From contig NZ_VFMQ01000001.1 in assembly GCF_006715175.1 (NCBI RefSeq), positions 1,798,001-1,862,000 of the forward strand: DNA of 64,000 nt, written 5' to 3'. This document shows positions 21,361 through 30,400 of this stretch, piece after piece (the stretch's first letter is position 1; each line of letters starts with the position of its first letter). A program made the position numbers and the translations under genes. Origin of the DNA: Curtobacterium citreum. Its GTDB lineage: Bacteria > Actinomycetota > Actinomycetes > Actinomycetales > Microbacteriaceae. The notes below the pieces were generated by a model. It was not told the DNA's origin. It did no database searches and saw only the letters and a program-made list of their open reading frames with translations.

Positions 21361-22686
21361 CTACGAGCCGGTGTTGCTCTCGGCAGCAGGGGCCTGTCCA
21401 GCAGCGACAAAGGCGTGCGCGATGCGCGACGCGGTCTCCTCGACCTGCCACGGGCGGGCGTCGTGGGAGGCGAGCACGGCACCGACGGTCTCGGTCGCGA
21501 TCGGCGTCGGCGGCTCCCACGACACCAGGCGGAGCGTCTCCGGCGTGAGGAGGTTCTCGACGGGCAGGTCGAGCTCCTCGGCGCGCGCGACGACCGCGGC
21601 CCGCGCGGCCTTGTAACGGCGGTCGGCCTCGGGGTTGCGGTCGGCCCACGCCCGGGGCGGGGGCAGCGTGGCTTCGCCCGAGCCGCGGAGCTTCGGCAGG
21701 TCCTCGGTCGTGCGGCCCTCGTCGACGGCGGCCCACCAGCGGTCGAGCTCCGACCGGCTGGCCCGACCCGTGAAGGCCTTGAGCGCACCGAGTTCGGCCT
21801 TCGAGGCCGGTGCGGCGGCCGCTGCGGCGACGATCGCGGCGTCCGGGATGGTGCGACCGGGGGCGACGTCGGTGGCGCGGGCGTACTCGTCGCGGGCGGT
21901 CCACAGGGCGCGGGCGATGGCCAGGGCCCGGGCACCCCGCAGCGCGTGCATGCCGGACAGCCGGCGCCACGGCTCGGCTCGGGGCGGCTTCGGCGCGCGG
22001 GTCAGGACGGCGGCGAACTCCTCCTCCGCGATGCGGGACTTGCCGGCCTCGTCGAGCGCCGCGGCCAGGGCGTCACGGAGGTCGGGCAGCAGCTCGACGT
22101 CGAGCGCCGCGTACACGAGCCAGGACTGCGGCAGCGGGCGGGTCGACCAGTCCGCCGCCGAGTGCGCCTTGGCGAGCGTGATGCCGAGCAGCTGCTCGAC
22201 CACCGCGCCGAGGCCGACGCGCGGGAAGCCGGCGATGCGGGCCCCGAGCTCGGTGTCGAAGATGCGGGTCGGGACGAGGCCGACCTCCTGCAGGCACGGC
22301 AGGTCCTGCGACGCCGCGTGGAAGAGCCACTCCTCGTCGACGATGGCGTCCTGCAGCTCGGTGAAGTCGCCGATCGCGATGGGGTCGAACAGGAACGCGC
22401 CGGCGCCGCGGCGGAAGACCTGGATGAGGTACGCCCGCTGGGAGTACCGGTAGCCGCTCGCACGCTCGGCGTCGACGGCGACGGGGCCGTGGCCGGCGGC
22501 GATGGCGGCGACCGCGCGCAGGTACTCGTCGCGGTCCTCGATCACGCGCACGGCGGCGTGCGAGTCCTCGAACGCGTGGTCGGCTGGGGCGGCCGATGCT
22601 GCCGGGGCGGCCGGGCCGCCCGGTGCTGCCGGAGCGGCCGAGCCGCCGGGTGCGGTGTGGTCGGCTTCGCTGGCGGGGTCGGTCAC
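21361..22686 (-). CDS. rnd: Ribonuclease D
   Basis: A 441-residue DEDD 3'-5' exoribonuclease with HRDC domains, for tRNA 3' maturation and RNA turnover. Exo motifs are AVDAERASGYRYSQRAYLIQ (residues about 70-90), FDTELGARIAG, and the ALDVELLPDL block. The HRDC-type helical region follows (KAELGALKAFTGR). The first 45 residues are an Ala/Pro-rich linker. The GTG start overlaps the DUF3000 stop by 4 nt and is preceded by GAGGAGG. The 125-bp gap to fadA holds the fadA promoter. Confidence 0.9.
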   Translation of the reverse strand: MTDPASEADHTAPGGSAAPAAPGGPAAPAASAAPADHAFEDSHAAVRVIEDRDEYLRAVAAIAAGHGPVAVDAERASGYRYSQRAYLIQVFRRGAGAFLFDPIAIGDFTELQDAIVDEEWLFHAASQDLPCLQEVGLVPTRIFDTELGARIAGFPRVGLGAVVEQLLGITLAKAHSAADWSTRPLPQSWLVYAALDVELLPDLRDALAAALDEAGKSRIAEEEFAAVLTRAPKPPRAEPWRRLSGMHALRGARALAIARALWTARDEYARATDVAPGRTIPDAAIVAAAAAAPASKAELGALKAFTGRASRSELDRWWAAVDEGRTTEDLPKLRGSGEATLPPPRAWADRNPEADRRYKAARAAVVARAEELDLPVENLLTPETLRLVSWEPPTPIATETVGAVLASHDARPWQVEETASRIAHAFVAAGQAPAAESNTGS

Positions 22687-23264
22687 TTCGTGGTCCTCCT
22701 CGGAGCCAGCAGGGTCACGCCGTCCGATGCCGGGGGGAGTCCCGCGAGCATCGCGACGATCTCCTCCCACGCCTCGACGTGCGCGGTCAGGTCCTCGTCA
22801 CGGGGCGTCCACGAGGCACGGAGCTCGAGCTGTGCGCCGTCGCCCTGCGCCGCGAGGTCGCCGTACCCGCGCGAGATGATCTTGGTGGCCGTCCCGGAGG
22901 CCCGGTCGTAGGTCGCGCCGTGGGCCGCGAGCGCGTCGACGAGCCAGCTCCACGTCACGTCGGCCACGAACTCGTCGACGCCGATCTCCGGTTCGAGCGG
23001 CGCCTGGGCGAACGTCACGATGCGGAACGCACCGCCCCAGCCCTCCGGCTCGTCGGGGTCGTGGAGGGCGATGAACCGCCCCGTGCCGAGGTCCGAGTCG
23101 ATGCCGTGCACGGCACCCGAGACGTCCGCCGCGAGGGCGATCGAGTGCGGTGCGATCCGCGAGGGCGAGGGGATCTCGGTGACCGTGGTCTCGGTGCGGG
23201 TCCGGCCCGACGCCACGAACGCGCGGAGTCGCTCGAAGGCCTCGGGCTCACGGGATTCGGACAC
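22683..23264 (-). CDS. DUF3000 family protein
   Basis: A 193-residue soluble protein of the actinobacterial DUF3000 family (unknown function), usually encoded just upstream of rnd as here. Conserved stretches include GRFIALHDPD, GWGGAFRIVTFAQA and ELRASWTPRDEDLTAHVEAW. The GTG start at 23264 is 6 nt downstream of a -10 box, suggesting leaderless translation. It is translationally coupled to rnd. Confidence 0.88.
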   Translation of the reverse strand: MSESREPEAFERLRAFVASGRTRTETTVTEIPSPSRIAPHSIALAADVSGAVHGIDSDLGTGRFIALHDPDEPEGWGGAFRIVTFAQAPLEPEIGVDEFVADVTWSWLVDALAAHGATYDRASGTATKIISRGYGDLAAQGDGAQLELRASWTPRDEDLTAHVEAWEEIVAMLAGLPPASDGVTLLAPRRTTK

Positions 23265-23270
23265 GCATGC

Positions 23271-23279
23271 AGACTAGGC
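23271..23279. promoter_or_regulatory. Overlapping divergent -10 boxes (DUF3000 / hydrolase)
   Basis: On the minus strand TAGTCT (23271-23276) ends 6 nt before the DUF3000 GTG. On the plus strand TAGGCT (23274-23279) ends 8 nt before the hydrolase ATG. The two hexamers share three bases, so the two promoters cannot easily be occupied at once. Confidence 0.5.
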
Positions 23280-23287
23280 TCCCGGCC

Positions 23288-24511
23288 ATGTCCCGATCCG
23301 CGCGACCCGCCGAGGACGTCGTCCAGGAGACCGCACGATCGGCCGGGTCCGTCGCCCTGGGGGTGGGCATCACCGCGGCTGCCGTGGCCACCGCGGTGGT
23401 CGGCGGCTTCGTCGCCGCCGTGGCCCGCGCCGTCGTCACGCCTGACCGCAAGCGCACCGAACGCGTCCCGATCCACGCCGTCGACACCGGTGCGATGACC
23501 GTCACGCTCGAACGCTCCGCGGACACCGAGCTGCAGGGGCGGTACAGCCTGTGGTTCGGCGGCGGCACCGGGCACATGCGCGTCGGCGAGGTCCTCGGCA
23601 CCACCGAAACCACCGTCACCCGGCGCATCATCGCGATCGACGCCGGCGACCCCCGCTCCGCCCGCCGCGGCCGGTGGGGCGGCTGGTTCTACCTGACGCC
23701 CGGGGAGCTCGACGTCCCGGTCGAGGACGTGGACATCCCCACGCCGAACGGCCCGGCGCCCGCGTGGGTGGTCCGCGCCGACGACCCCGACGCACCGTGG
23801 GCGGTCCTCGTGCACGGCCGGGGCGTGACCCGCGCCGAGACCATCCGCGCCGTCCCGGTCTTCCGCGCCGCCGGGTACTCGGTGGTCCTCGCCTCGTGGC
23901 GGAACGACGGCGTCGCGCCGCGGAGCACCGACGGCCGCTACGGTCTCGGCAGCACCGAGTGGGAGGACGTCGACGCCGTGCTCCGCTGGCTCACCGCGCA
24001 GCGGGCCAGGAGCGTCGTGCTCATGGGATGGTCGATGGGCGGGGCGGTCGTCCTGCAGACCCTCGTCCGGTCCCGGTTCGCCGGACTCGTCGACGGCATC
24101 GTGCTCGAGTCGCCCGTCGTGGACTGGCACGCGGTGCTCAAGTCGCAGAGCCGGGTCCTGAAGCTGCCGCGGCCGGTCCGGAAGGTCGCGCAGCGGCTCC
24201 TCCGCACCCCCGTCCTGCACCACGTCGCCGGGCTCGACCACCCGGTCGACCTGCGGGAGCTCGACATGGTCGCGCGGGCCGACGAACTCACGGTGCCGAT
24301 CCTCATCCTGCACAGCGACGACGACGGGTTCGTGCCGTCCTCGGCGTCGCACGACCTGGCACGCGCGCGTCCCGACATCGTGCGGCTCGAGGTGCAGACC
24401 ACAGCGCGGCACACCAAGCTCTGGAACCACGACGCGGACTGGTTCGACGCGCGCATCCTCGCGTGGCTGACCGAGGTGGTGCAGCCGACGGACGCGACCA
24501 GCGCCCGGTAG
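23288..24511 (+). CDS. Alpha/beta hydrolase, membrane-anchored
   Basis: A 407-residue protein with one N-terminal hydrophobic segment (about residues 25-50, Ala/Val/Gly-rich) and a C-terminal alpha/beta hydrolase domain. The nucleophile elbow is GWSMGGAVV (Ser), an acid sits in HSDDDGFVP, and a late His is available in RHTKLWNHD. Substrate unknown; serine peptidase-like or esterase activity is possible. The ATG is close to a TANNNT box, so translation may be leaderless. Confidence 0.82.
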   Translation: MSRSARPAEDVVQETARSAGSVALGVGITAAAVATAVVGGFVAAVARAVVTPDRKRTERVPIHAVDTGAMTVTLERSADTELQGRYSLWFGGGTGHMRVGEVLGTTETTVTRRIIAIDAGDPRSARRGRWGGWFYLTPGELDVPVEDVDIPTPNGPAPAWVVRADDPDAPWAVLVHGRGVTRAETIRAVPVFRAAGYSVVLASWRNDGVAPRSTDGRYGLGSTEWEDVDAVLRWLTAQRARSVVLMGWSMGGAVVLQTLVRSRFAGLVDGIVLESPVVDWHAVLKSQSRVLKLPRPVRKVAQRLLRTPVLHHVAGLDHPVDLRELDMVARADELTVPILILHSDDDGFVPSSASHDLARARPDIVRLEVQTTARHTKLWNHDADWFDARILAWLTEVVQPTDATSAR

Positions 24512-24523
24512 ACGCGACCGGGT

Positions 24524-24571
24524 GACGGACGGGAGGCACGGTGCCAGCCGGCACCGTGCCTCCCGTCCGTC
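24524..24571. terminator. Bidirectional terminator, palindrome family A
   Basis: Perfect 22-bp arms (24524-24545 and 24550-24571) with loop AGCC. It is nearly identical in core sequence to the copies at 1907-1950 and 32869-32916. The leftward gene beyond it has no stop codon before reaching this hairpin. Confidence 0.8.
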
Positions 24572-25287
24572 CCGGGTCTGCTCCTGTCTTCGCCCTGGTC
24601 GTCCGCTGGTCGTCGCGCGATCGTCGTCGCGAGGACCGCCGTGCGGTCCGGCGTGAACGCGACGGTCACCGCCGCCCCGGGAACGTCGAGCGCACAGAAG
24701 GGGAGGTCGTCAGCGCCGAAGCGGGACACCGCGGCGACGAAGGAGTCGAGGTCGAGGACCGTGGAGCCCCGCTCGGCGGCCAGACCGTACTTGGTCGCGA
24801 ACGTCTGCGCGGTCGATCGAGCGCCCTGCTCGAAGCGTCTGACGGGGTCGTCGGGCGCAAGGAGTCGGACGAGTTCGAGGGCACGGTCCGCGCCGGGTGC
24901 CGCGGTCGCAGCGAGCAGCGTCGCGAGCTCAGCGGCGCTGATGGTCTCGACCGCGGCGTCACGGTCGGTGACCGCGGCGGACAGGAACGCTCCGTCCGAC
25001 GACCGGTGCAGGACCGTGAGGAGCTCGTTGCCGAGGTCGACCTGGCGGACCAGGACCGGGTCGTCCCCGAGCGCATCGAGGGGCGCCGCGAGGGCATCGT
25101 TGCCGGGCTCGCCCGCTCGTCTGCTCCGGCGGAGTGCGCGGGCGAGCACAGCGGCGGGGGCGTCGTAGGCGACCACCTCGGTGTCGTCCGGCAGAGCGGC
25201 CAGGATCTCGTGGGCACGGGGAGGGACATCGGAGCGCCTGGGAAGGGTCGCGCGGAGGACCGGGACGCTCGTGCCGGAGGTCGTCAC
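24572..25287 (-). pseudogene. Hypothetical protein without in-frame stop before its terminator (possible immunity remnant)
   Basis: Starting at GTG 25287, directly after the Imm26-like gene, the frame encodes about 238 residues that look protein-like (VLRATLPRRSDVPPRAHEIL ... LDLDSFVAAVSRFGADDLPFCALDV) up to residue 205 or so. It then runs into low-quality sequence and through the terminator without a stop; the frame closes only at 23938, inside the opposite-strand hydrolase. No other frame offers a stop between about 24665 and the hairpin. The true 3' end was probably lost or mutated. I do not recognise the family; position suggests a last member of an immunity-gene array. Confidence 0.5.
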
Positions 25288-25288
25288 G

Positions 25289-26073
25289 TCAAACCTCGGG
25301 GAAGACATCGACGGATCGCGGTGTCGCCCGGTAGCGGAGGTGCTCGAAGTCCCGGTGCCAGTCGATCACGCCGACCACCGCCCGGACGGCGATGTCGACG
25401 AAGAACGGGACACGACCGCCTGTCGCGGAACGGTCTCGGCATCGACCCCACTCGCTGGCCGCGACCTGCTGCCGGAGAAGTCCGTGACCTGCACACCGTC
25501 CGCGGCGGTGCCCCACGAGTACGCGGGGAGCAGTCGGCGCGGGTCGGGTGTGGCCGTGCCCACGACCTCCCACATGCCCGGCTGGAACCTCGCCGGCAGG
25601 GTGAGCCCGGCGACGACGGGCTGTGTGGCGAGCACCACGAGCGGGTCCGCCGGCGGCGGAACGTCCTCCGGGCGCCGGAAGGCGGCGACGTAGACGGCGT
25701 CGAACACCTCGGCGATCACGTGCCCGAGCACGGCACCGCCGGTTCCGTCCGGAATCACGAAGACGTCACCGGCTGCCGCCGAGAACGGCGGCCGGCTCAG
25801 CGGGTGGAAGGCGTCGGCGGTCGCGGCGGACGCAGGGAGCACGGCCGGATCCGGGGCCGCCAGCGGTGTCCGCGTTACCCCGGTCCGGGACAGTCGCTGT
25901 GCGCGCTCGTCGAGGGCCGGCCCTGGCTGCGCGTGGTCGACGACCTCGATCGTGAACAACGCCTCGGGGTCGGCGCGGGTCTCGGCGGAGAGCTCCGCGA
26001 ACAGCTGCTCGCGGCTGTCGGCCTGATGGAACTGCTGCGCCGACCGCTCGGCGTTCTTCCGTCTACCGAACAC
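25289..26073 (-). pseudogene. Imm26-like immunity protein, frameshifted
   Basis: The first part (GTG 26073, VFGRRKNAER, GGAGG upstream) carries the Imm26-like pattern GDVFVIPDGTGG, VLGHVIAEVFDAVYVAAF and GMWEVVG. Around 25472-25475 the coding signal jumps to another frame. There, QQVAASEWGR continues into a plausible C-terminus (VPFFVDIAVRAVVGVIDW) that ends at 25289. One base appears missing near a GG run in the coding strand (TCCGGCAG). This could be a real inactivating deletion or an assembly error. The first 10 nt overlap the end of the upstream DUF6188-like gene. Confidence 0.62.
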
Positions 26074-26842
26074 CGTGGCCTCCGTCACCTTCGATCGCGG
26101 TGCGGATGAGTTGCTCCGGTCGTGGGAGTCCGGCCGGCATCTCCGTGGTGAACCACGGTAGTTCGACGGAATCGATCCGGCCGTCGAGCATCCACACGAG
26201 GACCTCACCCGCGAGCGGTGCCTGGTCGGTGCGGTAGGCCAGCGATCCCGGAAGGGGACCGTCGGGGAAGTCGGCTCGGGGTGTCTCCGCGAGCACGACG
26301 TCCCAGATCCGCGGAGCTGTCTCGCGGACGGCCCGCACCGCCTCGGCCTGCTGGCGGAGCTCCGCCGTTCGCCGCGCGGGGAGCGTGTCGAGGTACGCGA
26401 GCAGGAGCGACCGGACCCGTTCCGCCGGTTCCTGCTCCGTCTGCTCGTGGTGGAGCCAGATAGCGGGGCCCCCGCCCGGCATCATGACGATCATCGTCGG
26501 AGGGGTCTCCGGTCCGACGTAGTGCCATGACTCGAACTCCGGGTGCGGTCCGGCGGTCAGTCGGGAGCCGTCCGAGAACGTCATCGTCAGCGTCGATCCC
26601 GTGGCGCGCGCCGCGGTGACCTCGAGCGTGTGCAGGCGGAGAGCCGGCACCAGCCCCGACTTGTCGCCCTCCGGGTCGATCATCGTTGCGGCGTCGGGGG
26701 ACCGACCGAGGGAGAACGGGCACTCGAGGATGACGGTGGCGCCGTTCGAGAGCAGGAGTCGGAGCGCGTGATCGACCCAGATGGTGTCGACCGTCTCTCC
26801 GACGAGGAGCAACGGGACGTCCTCGACGACCAGTTCGTTCAT
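26063..26842 (-). CDS. DUF6188-like immunity-type protein
   Basis: A 259-residue soluble protein. The N-terminal part (about 1-140) has the pattern of DUF6188: a VDTIWVDHALRLLLSNG strand pair, an ECPFSLG motif, DPEGDKSGLVP, and a MIVMMPGGGPAIW ending. A second C-terminal part (about 150-259) carries RIWDVVLAETPRADFP, SLAYRTDQAPL and VELPWFTTEMP, which I do not recognise. Such proteins often accompany polymorphic toxins. The ATG has AAGGAG 9 nt upstream. The 178-bp gap upstream, to the toxin's own immunity gene, holds no gene. Confidence 0.65.
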   Translation of the reverse strand: MNELVVEDVPLLLVGETVDTIWVDHALRLLLSNGATVILECPFSLGRSPDAATMIDPEGDKSGLVPALRLHTLEVTAARATGSTLTMTFSDGSRLTAGPHPEFESWHYVGPETPPTMIVMMPGGGPAIWLHHEQTEQEPAERVRSLLLAYLDTLPARRTAELRQQAEAVRAVRETAPRIWDVVLAETPRADFPDGPLPGSLAYRTDQAPLAGEVLVWMLDGRIDSVELPWFTTEMPAGLPRPEQLIRTAIEGDGGHGVR

Positions 26843-27020
26843 CGTGCGCGCTCCTTGCGGCGATCCATCGTCTGGCCGTGCTTCCGTGGACGGACGAGCG
26901 CTCATCTCGTGCGCGTGCGCGTCCGCCTCGGTCTTGTGGATCTCGCGTTGAGCGATGGGTAACTGGTCAGGGTCGCCTTTGTCCAGCCGATTTCCGATCT
27001 GACCAGCGGAGCTTGCTCGA

Positions 27021-27464
27021 TCAAATCTCTGAGGCACGAGTCTCCATCACGCTCTGTGGAACTCCGACTCCGAGGAGCTCCTCAAGCTCGCTGGATACTG
27101 ACAATGCCGTGTCGTCGATTATCACAGTCGCCGTTGCGCTGTCGAAGAAATCAATGCGGACAACCGGCACGGGAGATTCTGATCCGCTGGCGGTCAGATA
27201 GCCCAGGAACTCACCATCGATCATTTGGTCGCAGTTTTCAGCGATCCGCACCATCTCCAGATGCGAGAACCATGCTCCTTGCCCATCAGCTTTGGAGACT
27301 TTGCGTTCCAAGTCCAAGACATCAACACTTGATCCCGGTATCGCAGTCATCCAGAGCTCGGTTATCAGCCAGTGCATGGGTTCTGGACTGAGGGCCCTGA
27401 ACACGTTCCGGAAAGTGATCTGGCCCACGGGTGCAGAATATATCGGACGTTCGTACGAGATCAT
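27021..27464 (-). CDS. Putative cognate immunity protein of the RHS toxin
   Basis: A 147-residue acidic soluble protein with no recognised family. It starts in a 4-nt ATGA overlap with the end of the RHS toxin gene, the classic position of a polymorphic-toxin immunity gene. Its GC content is visibly lower than that of flanking core genes, as is the toxin's own 3' end. Both features indicate that toxin tip and immunity gene were acquired together. It probably neutralises the toxin tip by direct binding; this is inference from position. Confidence 0.65.
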   Translation of the reverse strand: MISYERPIYSAPVGQITFRNVFRALSPEPMHWLITELWMTAIPGSSVDVLDLERKVSKADGQGAWFSHLEMVRIAENCDQMIDGEFLGYLTASGSESPVPVVRIDFFDSATATVIIDDTALSVSSELEELLGVGVPQSVMETRASEI

Positions 27465-30400
27465 TGGAGCTCCGGTAGTGGCTCAGGGTCGCCCCGCTGC
27501 GCAGTTCCGCCCGTTGGATTCGGCACTGCCCGATGCTGATGGGGGTTGGTGTGAAGTTTGGGGCGACCATGGTCAGTGAAGTCGATGGTTCGCACGACTT
27601 GACCATCATCAGAGAATTCGCGCGCTTGTGGGTAGGGTCCTTTACTGCCCTTGCGCCACCCCAGCTGGGTGTGGGCGAAGTCTGACTCTGGCAGGTCGGC
27701 ACCTGTTGTCTCGTCTCGAGGGAGGGGTCTCCGTGGGAACCACTGGCCGTCGGGGACTGATTTGACCTGCGGCGTTTCGTCGCCGAGCTTGTTCACCGCC
27801 GACGGCAGGTGCACCTTCGACATCATGCCACCGGTAGCGGCCGACGCCGCAGCACCTCCAGCGGCGGAACCGAGGAGGTCTGTGGGCGTGAGTGGTTGAC
27901 CGCTGACGACGGTGTTCGCGACGTTCTCGACGGCGCCCTCGACGGCGTTCCCGACGAAGTGCTTGCCGATCGCTGCGCCCAGGCCGCCGCCGACCGCTCC
28001 GAACGCTCCGCTGACGGCGACCTGCCCCCAGTTCACCTCGCCGGTCGTCGCCTTCTGAATGATCGTGTCCGCGCCGGCACCGATCAGCATCCCGCCGAGT
28101 GGGCCGCCGACGCCGGTGAGCATGAGCGCACCACCCGCGACGACCATCGCCCCGCCGGCGACGTACTCCCAGTTGTCCTTGAACCAGTCACCGGTCGCCG
28201 CTGCCGCCCGCGCGAGCGGCCCTTGCTCGGCGGCGGCGTACGCCTCGAGCTCGGCGTCGGTGATCGGCGCGAGGCCGAGTGGGTCGACCGCGTGCAGCGG
28301 GTCGTTGCCCGCGAACGAGTACGGGTTCGCGCCCCAGGCTGCCCCCGCTGGTGCGGTGACCGGGTCGGTCGAGAGGAAACCGCGGGTTGCAGGGTCGTAG
28401 GCGCGCGCCCCCATCCACTCGAGTCCGGCCACAACGGGCGTTCCGTCCGCGCCGAACGAGAGCGCCCCCTCGGTCCCGCCGCCGACCGAGGCGAGGAGCT
28501 GCCACGGATCGGTCTCCGGCGTGCTGCGGGCCGTCCGCCAGCCCGTCGCGCCAGGGCTCTCCGAGCCGCCGAGCAGTCCGACCGACGTGCGGAGCACGGG
28601 GGAGTCGTCGACGGCCAGCAGGGTGGGAACAGCGGCAGCGGCGTCCCAGTCGAGTCGGACGCCGTCGACATCGGCGAGGTCGCCGAGCGCGTCCACGTGG
28701 ATCGCTGTGCTCGACGAGCCCGGGGCGATCAGTCGAAGCCACCCCCGCCCGTCCCACGAGTAGCGGGTCGCCGTGCCGTCCGGGGCGGTGCTCCGGACGC
28801 GCTGCCCGCGAGCGTCGTACTCGTGCGAGGTCCTCCCCTCCGGCCCGGTCACCGCGACGAGCTGGCCCGCATCGTCGTACTCGAACGTGCGAGTGCTGTC
28901 CTTGGTGTGTTCGACGACGAGTCGGCCGGCGGCGTCGTAGGACCACGTTGTCTCCACTCCGTCGGTGCCGGCACGGACGAGTTGCATCGCTGCGTCATGC
29001 TCGTAGACCGTCGTCGTGCCCGGTCGCTCGATCCCGACGAGCCGACCGTCTCGATCGCGGGTCAGTCGTGTCGTCGCCGTCGAGTCCCCGTCGGAGCTGG
29101 TGTGTCCGACGACGAAACCGCGGTCGTGCGACCAGGAGTCGCTCGTCCCTGCCGTGCGCACCGCCGTGAGTCGTCCGGCGCCGTCGTACTCGTGATGGAC
29201 GGCGCCGAACGCGGTGTGCTCGACGGTGCCCGGCCGACCCGCGGGATCACGCTCGATGCGCGTCACGGAGCCGTCCGGCGCGTGCACCGAGGTACGCAGG
29301 CCGTCCGCGTCGTACGTCCATCGCGTCTCTCGACCGTCCGTCACTCGGCGGACGAGGAGACCCCGCCGGTCGTACTCCAGCAGGTGGGCACTGGCAACGT
29401 CCGGTCGGGTGTGGTCGGAGATGGTCACGGTCCGCGAGCGCGGGTCGCGCTCGATGCGAGCGACCAGTGCGTCGTCCACGTACTGGGCCGTCTCTCGACC
29501 GGCTGCGTCGTACTCCCACCGAAGCACGGTGCCGTCGGGCTCCGTCTGGGAGATCTGGCGACCGGCAGCGTCGTACGTCGCGCTCGTCGTGCGGCCGAGG
29601 GGGTCCGTCGAGCTGGCGACCTTGTCGAGCTCGGTGTAGGTCCGCGTCGTGACTGCTCCGCGCGGATCGGTGGTGCGGACGAGCCGCCCGCGGGCGTCGT
29701 ACTCGTAGCGCGTCACCCCGCCGAGGCCGTTGGTCGCCGCGACCAGCTGCCCCGCCGCGTCGTACCGGAACGAGCGGCGACCGAATCGCGGGTCCCGTGC
29801 CTCGACGACACGTCCCGCCCGGTCGTAGCGGTACCGGATGATCCCGAAGCCAGGGACGTCGACGGAGGTGACCCGACCGACCGCGTCGTACTCGGTGCGC
29901 TCGACGTCGTCGTTCGCATCGACCCGCTCGACGACCCGTCCGTCGGCGTCGTACCGCAGCGACGTCCGGCCGCCGAGCGGGTCCGTGGCCGTCTCCGGAC
30001 GCCCGCACCGGTCGTACGTGTACGTCGTCGTCCGACCGGCAGGCGTCGTGACGGCGACGATCCGGCCCGCGAGGTCGCGCTCGATGCGGGTCAGACCACC
30101 CTCACCGTCCAGCGATTCAACGATCCTTCCAGCCGCATCACGCACGGTCACGGTGGTTGAGCCGTCTCCCTGCCGGAGGCCGATCGGTCGTCCGAGCGCA
30201 TCGGTGCGGACACTGACGTCCTCGAACGCGGAACTGACGATCGTCGTGCCGTCGGCACGCTTCCGCTCGGCAGCGGTGCGGACACCGGTCGGGTCCACGG
30301 TTGCCAGGACGGCGCCGATGGCGTCGTACTCACGGTTCCACGAACCGCCTGCGGGGTCGATGACGGTGCGCAACCGCGAGAGCGCGTCGTGCACGAACCG

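Noticed and set aside
24541..26109. Plus-strand frame of about 520 codons over the immunity-like genes
   Set aside because: Arg/Gly-rich product without motifs; the minus strand carries Imm26-like and DUF6188-like sequence with ribosome-binding sites.
27809..30160. Long plus-strand frame opposite the RHS toxin
   Set aside because: It follows the toxin's repeated codon pattern and shows no start signal or domain of its own.
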